NCBI RefSeq assembly: GCF_954871325.1
Contig: NC_088777.1
Coordinates: 13,803,366 to 13,867,365, forward strand
DNA: 64,000 bases
Source of the DNA: Gordionus sp. m RMFG-2023
Taxonomy: Eukaryota; Nematomorpha; Gordioida; Chordodea; Parachordodidae
Reading direction: 5' to 3'
In this document: positions 1-12,086 of the stretch, in pieces
Layout of the letters: the number at the start of each line of letters is the position of its first letter
How positions within the stretch are numbered: the stretch's first letter is position 1
Program-made: the position numbers and the translations under genes
Notes under the pieces: generated by a model
Told to the model about the DNA's origin: nothing
Database searches by the model: none
Seen by the model: only the letters and a program-made list of their open reading frames with translations

Positions 1-530
1 GGGGTCCGAGGGAACCCCATAGACTTTCGTCTCATTTTATTCAAATGTGTTAAAAAGAATTAAGCAAACCAATAAAACAATATAATTTTATTTTGTTAAT
101 TGAAATATCAGGCTAGGTAGATTTTTAAATCTGTTTTTGAAATTTTTTTAAAAACACTAAAAAAAAAATTTAATGAGCAACAGCGAGATATTATCTATGG
201 TGTCTAAAAAAAGTGGTATTCAATAACCTCTCATCCTAATTTACTAATTTTAGACTTAAAATTTAATTTGAATTAAAAAGGCAATCATATGCATTTATTG
301 ATCAAACTTTCGATTTAGAGCTCTCAACCCAAACCGGGCTCGAACCTAAACATTTCAAAATATTCGGGTCTTGGCTCAACTTAGGCATAAAAAATAATAT
401 TTTTCTTTTGTTTTATCATTAAATTAAATGATAATTAGAAGCTGTCCGTGATAAGGACATTAAGCGATTCAAAGTTTTTTTTTTCCATTTTTTTTCATAA
501 AAATGATTGTAATTTATTATTTATATTTTT
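1..530. other. AT-rich intronic sequence with degraded repeat pieces
   Basis: This lies downstream of the first two glycogen synthase exons on the minus strand, so it is probably intron. No exon is visible. A short GC-richer patch near 310-390 (AACCCAAACCGGGCTCGAAC and a later TCGGGTCTTGGCTC) resembles the subterminal arrays of the hAT-derived elements seen elsewhere in the window and is probably a worn end of one. Confidence 0.4.
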
Positions 531-1245
531 TAGGGGTGTACCGATACCACATTTTGGAGGCCGATCCGATCATCCCGATTTTAAATTGGTATCGGCCGAT
601 TACCGATCCGATATCATATCTAATTTTGTATCCTGAAAAGATATCATTGGTTTTAATTTTAATATACTTTTTATTAGTATAACATTTATAATATACCATA
701 TCTTATGTCATTTTAATATATTATAATGATCAGTTATAGTTTATATTCAATTCAATTTCAAATCTAAAAGTATATAAAATATTTTTATTGTTAAATCACT
801 TTTATATAATAAATTTAAAATAAATATTTAAAATAGTATTACATTAATATTTCGAAGATTTCTTTTTAGAAATACCAAAATTTCCAATTTATCAGAGGTC
901 AGCTTGCGGCGATGGTAACTGACAATATCACCAGCTTCACTAAAAACAGATTCTAAAGAGATTATCGCATATTTTTATAAATAGAATGCGCAAAAAAATA
1001 ACAATATGGCAGAATGTTTATTAATTAATTTAAAAAATATACAAAAAAATGGATTTCGATTTTATTTATAAAATTAAATGATTTTAGATATAACTTTTTT
1101 AAAAATTTTATAAAATTTTATTTTTGTTAAAGACTATATTTTATATCGGATTGGAAAATTTTATAATATTGGTCGATAGCCGATATTTTAAAATGGGTGA
1201 AATATCGGCCCGATCCGATCTGATAAAAATATCGGAACATCACTA
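531..1245. mobile_element. Non-autonomous hAT element with CGATCC/ATCGGCC subterminal arrays
   Basis: The left end reads TAGGGGTGTACCGATACC. The right end, reverse-complemented, reads TAGTGATGTTCCGATATT, giving an imperfect terminal inverted repeat. Both ends carry clusters of CCGATCCGAT / ATCGGCCGAT. On the minus strand at about 885-970 it keeps a scrap of hAT transposase C-terminal dimerisation region (SVFSEAGDIVSYHRRKL), matching the family pattern in which S-x-F/R-F-S is followed by RR/KL. A clean 8-bp target duplication could not be assigned. It lies in the presumed intron of the glycogen synthase gene. Confidence 0.6.
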
Positions 1246-1912
1246 TTTTTACTTATAAATTAAAATAAATTTGGGATGGACACTGGCTTATAAATTATTA
1301 AACATTTTGTCAAGCTTGGGCTGAAGTGAAGGGCTTTAATAGAAGTTAATGTCCAATTAAAATATTTGAAATAAGATAAAATTGCTTAGTATATAACAAA
1401 TTTGAGTTTACAATTTATTTTTTGGAATTAGTTTATGTTAATTTAATCATTACTTTTTTTATTATAATTTTCAAGTATATAATTAATTAGGAATAAGTAA
1501 CTCCAATTAAACTAAAATTTATAATTACTTTATTAAATATAATTAATTTTTTTTATGAAAAATAAAAGGATTAATAAAAATAATTACAATCATTCTTCAT
1601 TCATATTTTTTAAATTTTTTATGAAAAGAAAAATGATTATTTCATTTTATATTTTGGGTTAGTAAATATAATAAGATCTAAACTTTATTCAAAATCATTG
1701 TAATTAGAAATTAATGTAAAAGTTCATAGTAGGCCTATCAAAAATTATTAGATATTCAATTTATTATATAATTGAAATTTATAAATAACAAATTATTTGA
1801 TTCAAAAAATTAAAATCAAATGTGAATAATAATTTTTAAAAATTTGACAAATTGTAAATTTTAGTAAATATCCAACTTATTTGTTAATTTTAGAATTATT
1901 TGCAAATATTAG

Positions 1913-2350
1913 CAGGGATAATCTAGAACCATGCAAGTTGGCCTAAATTCCAGCTCAAAATTGGGCTTGTGCATAGTATAAAAAAATTGGGCCTACTAAT
2001 TTTTCCATGATTAAAACTCTTTTGAAAATTATGTTATAGCTCAGATAAGATTAGGGTCAAAGCTATGCAAATTCAATTTTCTTAACTTAGCACAAAATTT
2101 GCTTGAATGTTTAGGTCTGATCTGGCCAGAAATTTTTAATTTACCCTATAAAAAAACATTTTTTAAAAATAAAATAAAAATTAAACATTTTAATTATAAG
2201 GAAAGAAAGCATCATTTAATCCTTTTTAAATCCTAACCCAATTTTTCAAGCCCAAATTTAGCCTGGCTCAATTTGTTTTAGCCTACATTTAGCCCAATTT
2301 TTTTTAGTTCTGAGATTTTTGGGCTGTGCTGGGACCTGCTTGCAAGTCCT
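1913..2350. mobile_element. Small MITE-like element with GGCCTAAA/AGCCC subterminal motifs
   Basis: The left boundary is CAGGGATAATCTAGAACC followed by ATGCAAG. The right boundary, reverse-complemented, is AGGACTTGCAAGCAGGTCCC. Both ends carry repeated TTGGGCC/AGCCCA motifs in otherwise AT-rich DNA. No coding capacity is seen. The boundaries are approximate because the flanking duplication is not convincing. Confidence 0.4.
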
Positions 2351-2733
2351 ATTTAGGAGTATAAGATTAAAAGGTTATATATGTAATATAAATTAAAGCT
2401 CCACATGAATCAATATTCTATATTCCATCATAAATTGGTATATGTTGTCTAATGTAATGTATCATTTATTTATTCAACCCACGGCAACATATTATAGGTT
2501 TTAGATGTTATGTATTCTTAATACTTAAAACCTTTTTAAAATATCTGAGTTCTAACATTTAAAATTATTTTTTTTAGCAATTTATATGTTTTTCTTAAAC
2601 TGAAAATTCTATATATAATATATATATATATAATTCAAGAAATAAGTTCAAAGTATATTGTTTAAATTTTTAATAAATAGAAATGTATTATAAAAAAAAT
2701 TATAAATATATTTTAATAATATAAACTATTTAC

Positions 2734-3169
2734 CTATGTCAAATAGAATGATATTGGGATATCCCTCAATCAACCATCTTCCAAAAACAACCTTAACACC
2801 TTGATCCCTCATTGATTTTAAAGTGTCTCTAAAAACTGGATGAGAAGGCTCCATTCTTTCTACTTCTTGATTAACTTGTTGTTCATTATAAGGCCCAAAT
2901 AGACAATATTGTTCACCTAATTCATCAGATGTTATAGCAGCTTTCGATCTGATAACAGTATAAATGCCTCCAACCTTGTTCGCGGCCTTATATGTAAAGT
3001 TTATAAAAAATATCAGAAGATTAATAAAACTTACTTCCCAGGAACATTCAAATACAAAACGATTTTCTGCAGCAGCTGATTCACCCCTATCTAGCATAAA
3101 CGGATCGATTTCTTTCAATTTACGCGATAAATCTCCATAACTAGGTGTCCAATATAAACCTTTGGACAT
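2734..3169 (-). CDS. GYS: Glycogen synthase, first two coding exons (partial gene)
   Basis: Glycogen synthase (GT3 family) extends glycogen chains from UDP-glucose in the cytosol. Exon 1 is 3035-3169, starting at the ATG (MSKGLYWTPSYGD), and ends after CSWE at a GTAAGT donor. Exon 2 is 2734-2986 and starts AANKVGGIYTVIRSKAA, the glycine-rich UDP-glucose/glucose-6-phosphate region at the N-terminus of the family. It continues through EQYCLFGPYNEQ and FGRWLIEG and ends at LFDIG before a GTAAAT donor. The family has AWEVANKVGGIYTV here, which supports the join. The 48-bp intron (2987-3034) is stop-free and a multiple of three, so an unspliced reading stays open. The remaining exons, about 80% of the protein, must lie left of the window. 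The start was chosen because it precedes a typical short GYS leader; no upstream in-frame exon was seen. Confidence 0.9.
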
Positions 3170-3699
3170 ATTTATTAGGCTTAGAATTTATGCCTCATTT
3201 AACCTTAATCATTTTTTTAAATATAGAATATACTAATTACTTGCTAAAAAAATATTATTGATGTCCCATATGTGTCTATTAAAGGTCATGTGCAATGTGA
3301 CGTGTTAAGTAAGAATGAGGACATGATTTATGATGATTATATTTATTTAAATATTTTGTAAAACATAGAATTATAAATAGTGTGTCTTTGTTTCTTCAAA
3401 AACATCTAAAGTTCTGTCAATTTAAACACTTTCTCTTAGCCCTATTCAATGGAGTCTAGGGCGGTGCAACCTCGTGGGCATATTTTCTTAGCGGCTTCGT
3501 TTTTTATGGAAGTTTTATAGATATGTCATTGTCATTTTTTCGTGATGTATTTCTAGGATTTAAGACTTTCAACAAAATAAAGTGAAACAAATCAAATGAA
3601 CGAAGTGAACATATATAGGGGTGGGTGGGAAGTGAGAAGAGAAAGAATGGGGCAGGGGGGGGGGCAACGCTGGCATCTCCTCCCATTATAGATCGATTG
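3170..3699. other. Intergenic region upstream of glycogen synthase
   Basis: This would contain the promoter and 5' untranslated region of the minus-strand glycogen synthase gene. No core promoter motif stands out from the AT-rich background. A G-rich run (about 3649-3664) is the only compositional oddity. No coding region is supported. Confidence 0.3.
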
Positions 3700-4535
3700 T
3701 GGCAGATTTTATGCTCAAAAGTTATTGATAAACCTATTTTGGTCGGTCCTTTTCGAATATGTACTGACCCAAGGATTATATTTTATTAGAGCGAAAGATC
3801 GTTGGGTCAGCACAAATTCGAAAAGGCCAAATAAAGCCATAGTGATAGGTGGTGCAGTCATTCATAGATGCCATCAAGTTGTTTTTCAAGGGTATATTTA
3901 TGAATACTTTAGAAGAAGTTTTTAAAATAATTCGTGATAAAGGTGAGATATCAAATTAATGGGATGAAGGCAATGACATATAATATGTCATTGGATGAAG
4001 GTGAGACCTCTGAATAAAAATTTGAAAAATATAGCAAATATGAAGCCGCCAACCAATAAAGCGGAAGTTCAATCGTTTTTGGGTATGGTCAATCATTATC
4101 ATAGATTTTTGAATGATTTTGCAAGGATTACAGTACCTTTATATAAATTAATATAAAAAGGAATTCATTTTGAATGTGCCAGTGAACAAATGAAAATGTT
4201 ATAGTGGAAAATTAGGGAAGAGCTGATTTTGGTATGTTTTAACAATTTAAAAATAAGAAATGATGTTTAGATGGCCCATTTATATTACAATAATTCCAAG
4301 AATCGGGAGGATGTTTACGCCTGTTGTGTGTTTGGGTCGAAAGACCAGTGTCCTTTGATTTCTTAAAACCAAAAGGCAGTGCTATTATATCACCATATGA
4401 AAGAGTAAATATAAAATTTCCTGTGGGAGAAATTATATGGGCCCGTTTATTCGACAATAAAAAGAAAAAATGGGAAAAGGGTAATATAAAAGAAAATGTG
4501 GGTACGAAATTGAATTGCATAGCTTGATGATGGAA
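3700..4535 (+). mobile_element. Ty3/gypsy-like LTR retroelement pol fossil (broken)
   Basis: This is an old, broken fragment of an LTR retroelement of the Ty3/gypsy kind. Recognisable parts are the reverse transcriptase/RNase H connection at about 3895-4230 (peptide VQSFLGMVNHYHRFL, a family hallmark) and a region like the integrase C-terminus at about 4324-4527 (VGEIIWARLFDNKKKKW). No LTRs or flanking duplication were found, and the copy is clearly truncated and interrupted many times, so it looks ancient. Near its left edge is a short inverted repeat (about 3742-3775 with 3800-3831). Confidence 0.6.
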
Positions 4536-5159
4536 CAGTGGGATTCGTCAAAATGACCATATTAAGAGACGAGATTAATAATAAATGTAAATCGTGTTAA
4601 ATATAAAAGTCAATATATATATAAATAGATGTATGCATTCGTTATACAAATTGGTTTGTGACCGTTAGATTTATATAAAATTCATGCCCAAATCAGGGTA
4701 TAAACTTATGTGACTATTGGGGTTATGAGGTTGACTTATAAATTTGACAATGAGGGTAAAACTTTGCGATTAGTGGATTTATATTATTATTTCCATGGGT
4801 TTAAATTATTATTTCCAGTTATTGAATATGTATAATTCTTTATTATTTATTGAAATAGCCTTATTTGATTAAATTTTTATTCAAAATGGTAATTACACAT
4901 TATATATTGAAAGTATAATAAAAATTATTCAATGAAAGAGTTTAAAAATGTGATTTGGTATTTAAATTAATATAATTTGATGAGATCTTGTAGATTTACG
5001 ATGTGTATATGACATCATTTAATATACATGTTTTTTAAAAAAAAGAATTTTTTTTATGTAGTGGTGTTCCCTTTATATTCGAAAATTACAATTTTGTATT
5101 TTTATAGAATTTTGGTGAAATACAGATGTTAAATAACATTTATTTAACCGTGATTCCAA

Positions 5160-5640
5160 AGAATATCAGCATGGAAATTTAACCATTCCAGAAATAGTCA
5201 ATAGTAAAAAAAATGTGTTACAATTGTCAGTCCGATGAACATATGATGGTGAAATGTGACCGTCCTCTCAAACAATGAATAAATAACTAAATCAATAACT
5301 CGGTGCCCATGCCAACGAATACTCCAATTTCGCATAACATTTTAACGAGAGTTTGGAAACAACATAACTATAATCATTATTCCTTTCCATCCTACTTTAT
5401 TTATGGTAGTGCGACAAATATGTCATTGAGACGAAGGATGATACTGAAGTGATTAGTCTCATGTCGATATTAAGCACCGTAAATACCATAGATATGATTG
5501 GGAAAACCCTCTCAGTTAATTATTTAAAATATATTGTGTATAACATACGACTATGGTTTAAATATTTAATAGATATATATAATTTTTTTTTGGTGAATGC
5601 TTCTTTCCTAAAGGTTAGTATGTCGGAGCCTTGAATAATT
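5160..5640 (+). mobile_element. Retroelement gag zinc-knuckle fossil (broken)
   Basis: A CX2CX4HX4C zinc knuckle (CYNCQSDEHMMVKC, about 5216-5260) marks a piece of an LTR-element gag. It lies downstream of the pol fossil, the reverse of normal gag-pol order, so it comes from a second copy or a rearranged one. It is broken and has no visible LTRs. Confidence 0.45.
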
Positions 5641-7045
5641 TTTATAGATAATTATAAGGCCATCAAACAAAAATGTTGCATATTGTTGATTGGTCAGGAA
5701 TAAAATAATATTATAATAAAAAATAATGATTATTATTTTTGGAAAATATATATTTTTTTCCGTTGAGAAAAAGATTATTCATTATTGGATTAAAATCTTT
5801 AGTTGAATAAAATTATTAAAAAAATTTGGTATATCTTACATTATTCTTGATTAACGAGAAAAGTTAAAATAAAAGTTAAGATTTAGAAGTAAGATAGTTA
5901 TTTACTATAGAATTTATATCAATTATTCAATATTATTTTTCATTAGTGTCATTGATAATAATCTTCTAAATTATAATAAGTTATAATATTTTTTATCGAA
6001 AAATTTTAAATTAATAATTAAAAAAAAGGAAACACATCAACATTCTTATATATTTAATTTTACAAAAATACTACTATTTAATTACAATCATGATTATATA
6101 CCCCCCTCCCCCTCCTAGCTAGGCCACTAATTATAATTAGGTTTAAAAATAAATAAACAGGAAATAACATATGGTATTGTTATTATTATTTGAAAACACT
6201 AAATTAATTTGAATATGTGGAAAAGGTTTATCTGTTTTTTAAAAAAATTTGGTGCCAAAATATTATACTTAGTACAGGTCAAAATTCTACAATAGAGGAA
6301 AACCCGATATATTGTCATTGGCATTATGGTGAGAATCTAATTGAAATGGGTATCAAGAAATCACATTAATGATGATTAATTTTAAAAACATATTTTTACC
6401 TTTCAATCTGTAAATACCTAATTTTCTAATATTTATACACTTTTAAATTAAAATTTAAAGAAAATTTTTCCTTAAAAATGCATTTTAAAAAATATAGTTT
6501 GATTTGAATAAATAAAATATCGCTTAGGCTGCAATTTTAACAATATAATTATTACGATAAGAATCATATACTTCGAATAAATATTTTAATGTACACATAA
6601 ATTATAAATATAATATAGTATTTAAAATATGAATTAGATTGAAATATACTATAATATATGATCACTTATTTACAAATTTATAATATAGTGTATTTACTTT
6701 GCATAGCATAGCATATATAAAATGCATGAACTCCGTTAAAATTTATATAAAATCAATATCTTGTTTCAAAACAATTTTTGATACGTTATAATTATTCCCC
6801 TTAAAAACCCTGACTATGCCTATGAATATAATAAAATGTATTTAATTAATATAAGCATCATCTTAAAAAAAACATACGATCGATTGATAAAATTAAAAAA
6901 ACGAGGCATATTCTATAAATAATAAAACTGAACTAATAATTATGTGTTTTAATCACAGGAGAAAATATTCAAAAATATATAAAAAAATAAAACAATTTTT
7001 TTCCTACACATCATTTCAGTAATAGAAACAAAGTTTTAAAATATA
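5641..7045. other. AT-rich intergenic stretch with no supported gene
   Basis: No coding exon or full transposon is apparent. A sequence at about 6100-6128 (CCCCCTCCCCCTCCTAGCTA then GGCCACTA) resembles the right end of hAT-type MITEs in this window (CTAGCTACGCCACTG), but no partner end was found. Confidence 0.3.
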
Positions 7046-7785
7046 TCAGGAAGCCAAACACAACAAATGCTTAGGATCGTTAAAATCGTCGGTCATTTTT
7101 CTTTCGACTCCTCGCACAAATTTTCGTACCCTAGAAATTTTTAGGATCGAACTACTATTTTCAACCACCATATTTTGAGGTTCAGTACTAAGAGGTATAT
7201 TGTAAGGGCAGCAAAAACTGGAACATTTAAACAAACAATTCCTAAGATATTCTTCCCTTCTTTTGGTTTCGGATGTTGGATCATTTTTGTCATATGCCAA
7301 TTCAAATCCACCCACATTTTCCAACGCCCAACGTTTGCTGAGGCAATGGCTTTTATTTATGTACAAATCGTTCAACGACAATCTTTCGCACAAATCATAA
7401 CTCCGATCGTTAACCACCAACTTAGCATCTATTCCCACCTTGTTAGAGTTCTTAGAAATAGCCGTGTTGGCTTCCGGAACTTTTGAAGTTTCGGTAGTGT
7501 ATTCTTGTTTGAGAACCAATTTCAGCAAATTGGTTTCGATAGAATTTCCTAAAACTAAGTCCTTAAATATGCTGACTATATCTGTGGGAGATCTCAACTG
7601 CAAGCTATTAGAGCTTTCAGCGTTTTTAAGATTTCGAGTCTCTGAATGATTTGCAGAAATATTCGAAAGATCGACCCAAGGTTTTTCAATTAAGTCGTCG
7701 TGTATGAAAACGTAACCTCTGTTGTTTTGATCTCGATTTTGTAAAAGTAGTATGTCTTTTGATGTGTTGTAAAGAATAGTATAAA
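7046..7785 (-). CDS. Unrecognised protein, terminal coding exon
   Basis: An open frame of about 245 codons, much longer than chance allows in DNA this AT-rich, ends at a stop at 7046. It is richer in G and C than its surroundings and has a balanced amino-acid composition. Peptides include GYVFIHDDLIEKPWVDLSNI, LNDLYINKSHCLSKRWALEN and a cysteine cluster CLFKCSSFCCPYN. I do not recognise a family. There is no obvious membrane segment or signal peptide. Upstream the frame closes near 7788, so the exon probably starts at a splice acceptor near 7760-7785 (for example after CATCAAAAG), with earlier exons at higher coordinates that I could not identify. The first Met in the frame (7603) is internal and unlikely to be the true start. 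Confidence 0.5.
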
Positions 7786-7959
7786 TGTTTTAAAAAGAGC
7801 ATTTCAATTTTAAAGATAAAACGTCGGAGAGCCTATTCCGCTCTTATAAACGTTCTGTCCCAAGTGTCGTTTTTGGGATGCGTCCTTTGGAAGTATAAAG
7901 GCTTGTCTAAGGTAAAGTATCATGAGGCAAGTTTAAACTTAAAAATGGAACGGACGTTT

Positions 7960-8480
7960 AAACGAATTTTTCAAAACCAACCAGACCGAACCTGAAACCC
8001 CCACCAGAATTGGGTGGTGTGATTAATGCCTTTCGGGTTGAGTCATTTCGGGAATTTTTTTATTGGTAGATCGGGTTGGGTCTGGTAATTTATATCCTTT
8101 TACAATTTTGTTCATTTTAAAATAATTTCTTATACCATATTAAAAAATGAATAATTTTTTTTTATATTTTAATTTTCGGGGCGAGTTAAAAATATTAAAC
8201 ATTTTAAGTTTTTTTGGGGTCGAATTAGGAAAATGCTTTTCTTCCTAATTGTTTTAAAAAATTTAACCAACTCGCCCACCGGCCAATGTTTTTTTTAATT
8301 AACATGCCCGCCCATCACCCAATGTTTAAGAATATTTTATAAGTTGTTCTAAAAATTTTGCTTAACCCGCCCACCAAATGTTTAAAAATTATTTTATTGG
8401 TTAGTTTGGCTCTTAATTTATCTTAACTACCTATAAAATATGCAATATATGATTTTTAATAAATTGAGGTTGCTCGTTTC
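7960..8480. repeat. Degraded GC-rich subterminal repeat arrays
   Basis: The stretch carries dispersed motifs such as CCAGACCGAACC, GATCGGGTTGGGTC, AACTCGCCCACCGGCC and ACCCGCCCACC in AT-rich DNA. This is the same architecture as the hAT-derived MITEs elsewhere in the window, but the boundaries are lost. No coding potential was seen. Confidence 0.35.
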
Positions 8481-8633
8481 GCCAGAATAATATTTTAAAC
8501 CGCCAATTCACCCACCCATTTATTTTATATATTCGTCTTTTATTATTGATTTATTTTATTGTTTCATTTTTTTTTAACATTTATTCATTATCGTATATTT
8601 TAATCTTTTTTTCTTCCATATTTATCTGACACT

Positions 8634-8876
8634 TGCAGACTCAGCCCTAAGCTCAGATGAGCCGTATTTTAATTTTTTTAAATACCAGGGCCGGGAATAA
8701 TAAAATTTTTTTAAAAAAATACCCGGGTCGTATAGTTTATAACAGAATATTTTAAATCGCTTTTAGATATAAAAATTTTTAAAAAATGTAATATATTTAA
8801 AAAAAATTTTTTTTAATTTGAGCCAGGCCTGAAACTATAAAATCCGGCCGGGCAAAAGGTACCTCTGCAGGTCTCT
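8634..8876. mobile_element. Small GC-tailed MITE
   Basis: The left end TGCAGACTCAGCCC and the right end CTCTGCAGGTCTCTG bracket AT-rich DNA with CCAGGGCCGGG, ACCCGGGTCG and CCGGCCGGGC blocks. The right end, reverse-complemented (TGCAGAGGTACC), matches the start of the MITE at about 42968, so these are two members of one family. Confidence 0.5.
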
Positions 8877-8928
8877 GATATTTATTCTAGATTTTATTTT
8901 CCTTTTTATAATGATTCATTTTAATTAG

Positions 8929-11115
8929 TGCTGTATACGTTACTTCGAAAAAGAAACGCATTACTCGTTATGACAAAAAATAATGCGCGTTCGTTACTGC
9001 TTATTCAAAAAGTAACGCGTTACTCGTTAATTGAAAAATTAAATATTATATAAAAAAATATCCTATATACAAAAATAATATATTATAAGATGAGATCTTT
9101 TTATAATTTTTTCCTTATATACATAATACAAATAAAATTATATAAAAATAATATATTATAATATATGATTTTATGATAATTTTTTATTTATTATTAACAT
9201 TCGATTTTCAAAATTTTGATCAGATAAACAAAAGCGTGCTCAACACATCTTTTGCCGTGCTAAACACATATTCAACTAGCGCAGAGAATGGGAATTGGTA
9301 AGGTTGTATTATATTTAATAAATATAAATTTTAATTGGTGGAAATAATAAAAATTAAAGAACAATTCTTATTTTGAAAAAGCTTAATAAATCATCTTCAT
9401 TCAGATCCTCGTCAAATTTTTTTTATCTTTATGAACCGGAATGGAACAATTTTTTGACCAGAACCGAAACGGGTAAGCAAAAATGTCCCTGATTATAATA
9501 GTTATCGTGGGAGTGAGATATTCCAAATGTTCTAAAATCGAAAGAGCCGTAGCAACAGGTTCAATAAAATATAAATTCATATATACATAACATATTTTTT
9601 AATTACACTAACCATACAATATATCTATGAACGATGTCATTATGTAAAAATTTCCATAAATTGGATTGTTCAAAAGATTCGTCAAATTGGTCCTTCTCTT
9701 TAATAAGACTATTAATTTCACGGAGTTATAAAAAAGAATTCCATCTTGTTATAATAGGTTTGATCAAATGTCTTAACATTTTTCCTTAAAAATGGCTAAA
9801 CAGTTTCGAGACTGCTAAGGTTTATCCGATAATTTATTAAATATTTGAGTTTAAACACATTTACAAAGTGTAGACTTTGTACCCTTAATTTTATTATTGG
9901 TATAAAACTTTTTCATAAATCATCTTCATCTGAAGAAATATGTACAATTGATATAGAGAATAAGAATATTAATTAATATATTTTAATCGATTTAATATAA
10001 ATTAGATTAACAATCTTGACTGAAAGTTAACAAAAATTTAAAATATAAATGAAGGAATTTTGTGGTTATGACTTAAAACCAGAGATCCAAACCGAACCTG
10101 AACCGTTAAACCGCTAAAAACCTGTATTTTTTATCGAACCTAAACCTCTAAAAAATTTCTAGCCGAACCTGAACCGAACCGCTAAAATGCCTCTGAACCG
10201 GTTCGAGTCTTAAAATTTTATGCTTATAAAATAATGTGTAAGTTATTACTAATAGTATATTGCAAATATTTTAATTATATTCAAATTGTTTTAAAATTAT
10301 TATCAATCACATTTGATTGATAAACGTCAGTCATAATTTTTATAAACTTTAGTGTTTTGCCATTTTGCAATATTTTTTAAATATTTTAAGCTTATAAATA
10401 ATAATGAAAAAAATTAAATCTAATATATAAATTATTTACATATAGTATTATAAATGACACATCAAATCTGATATCATACTGGCAATGCCAGCTACCCAAG
10501 TTAGTGTGGAAGGATGTTTATCAACAATTAAATTTATATTATCTCCTTATAGATGTAATTTGAGTGAGACGAATTTTGAAAATATATTAATTGTGCAGCT
10601 TAATAAAATAAATTTAAGTAATTGTTCATATTTAAATTAATCATTGATATATTTATTTGTTATATTTATAAATTAAATATTATTTTATAATGTGCAATTA
10701 ATAAAAATGATGGTTTTTATTTTAATTATGAAATAAAAAAAAAATTTTCCTGATACATAATCCTAATGTAGGTTTGAATACAAACCGGTTTTTAGAGGTT
10801 CGAACCGATATTTTTATTTTTTGCGAACCGAACCTTAAACCATTATTTTTATCCGAACCTGAACCGAACCGATATTCGTTTCGGTTTGGATCCCTGTAAA
10901 ACTCGGCTTAAATTATTTACAAAATTAAATATAAATAATTTTATAATACAAAAAAATACGTGTTTTCCATATTTTTTTAGAAAAAATTTAAAGTAGCGAG
11001 TAGCAATTTGCGTTACCGTTACTCGAAAAAAATAAACACGTTACTCGTTACTTCTAGAAAAAGGTATCGAATGGTGTTCTTTTTCTTAAAAAAGTAACGA
11101 CGTTACTTTACAGCA
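8929..11115. mobile_element. hAT-type element with GTTACTCG subterminal arrays
   Basis: The left end TGCTGTATACGTTACTT and the right end, reverse-complemented TGCTGTAAAGTAACG, form an inverted repeat. Both ends are packed with GTTACTCGTTAC/GTAACG motifs. The flanks TTAATTAG and TTAATGCT are only partly alike (5 of 8), so the duplication is decayed or the edge is off by a base or two. It is about 2.2 kb long, has no intact gene, and has received the element at 10080-10896. A shorter relative lies at 51654-52652. Confidence 0.6.
10080..10896 (+). mobile_element. Internally deleted hAT of the CAGGGAT..CCGAACC family
   Basis: The left end is CAGAGATCCAAACCGAACC and the right end is GGTTTGGATCCCTG, both followed inward by CCGAACCTGAACC-type arrays as in the full-length copies at 44839-47766 and 54062-56976. 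At about 10485-10620 it keeps a transposase C-terminal piece (peptides VSVEGCLSTIKFILSPYRC and LSETNFENILIVQL), parallel to VSVERSFSHLKFILSPHRS in the full-length copies. It is therefore a shortened derivative, inserted within the GTTAC-tailed element. Confidence 0.65.
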
Positions 11116-12086
11116 TTAATGCTTTCCTTAATAATCCATATAAAAATTCACACGTAACGGTCGAAATGCGAATAGTCAGGCTAATATATTGTAATAAATT
11201 ATATTTTGAATTTTTTTTAAGATGATCTTCAGCCTAAGAAAGAGAAAGAAAGAAGGCTTAGTTTCGAATCCCGGCTATTCCAAAATAATGTTTTATTTTG
11301 GTCAAATAAATATAAAATATATATTTTTTTAAATTGAATTCATCATTTATCAATGTTATTTATACCAAATTATAATAATTAAAAAATGAAATTTAAATAA
11401 AGGAAATTAAAAAAAATTAATTTTTCAAATTTTATTTTCTGCGTGAACTATCGATGTTAGCATTTTTTTCTTCGATATCATAAATTTAGAAAGGCGCCAC
11501 TCACAGGGATAATCAAAATAAGAAAAATCTTTTTAGCAGCAATGTGTTATTCCCGAAAATGTGCTATTTTTTCTTTAAATAAATAGGCCTTTTTTTTTAA
11601 TTTTAAATCTGATTTTACCGGAAATGTATTCTAGCATGTTTAGAATACCTATCTGATTTACTGTAGACAATCTATGGAAAAACAATATAAATTACATTAG
11701 GTTCAAAAGTTTATGGCGAAATTGCGTGAAATTCATAGAGTTGGTGTTCCAAACATGATGGAATATATTTCAAGTAAAATCAAATTTTTAAGTTTCAAAA
11801 CACGCACTCAAAAATTGATTTAAAGTTGATAATCAAAAAAATGATCTTAAGTTGAAAAAAACAATTCTTAAATATTTATACAGCTGGTGTTAGAAATTCG
11901 TTAATTTAAAATGTAATGTTCACCACAGACTCTGAAATTAGACCATTTCAATTCTAAGTAGAAGATACATTGTAGGTAGAAATTTGAATGCAATCATTGT
12001 CATTTTTCGCATTATCAAACCTTTTTAGTTTCATTCTTACAATCAATCCCTTCCCTCTTTTTCTCTCCTAAACTTATATATTGATT
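11116..12086. other. Intergenic stretch downstream of EDEM2
   Basis: No gene was found. A sequence at 11254-11280 (TTAGTTTCGAATCCCGGC) looks like a polymerase III B box, but no convincing A box or tRNA fold accompanies it. The 3' untranslated region of the minus-strand EDEM2 gene should lie just left of 12087. Confidence 0.3.

Noticed and set aside
11222-11282. Possible tRNA 3' half (TTAGTTTCGAATCCCGGC)
   Set aside because: The B-box-like motif is good, but there is no A box at the right distance and no T-stem or acceptor pairing, so no tRNA gene is called.
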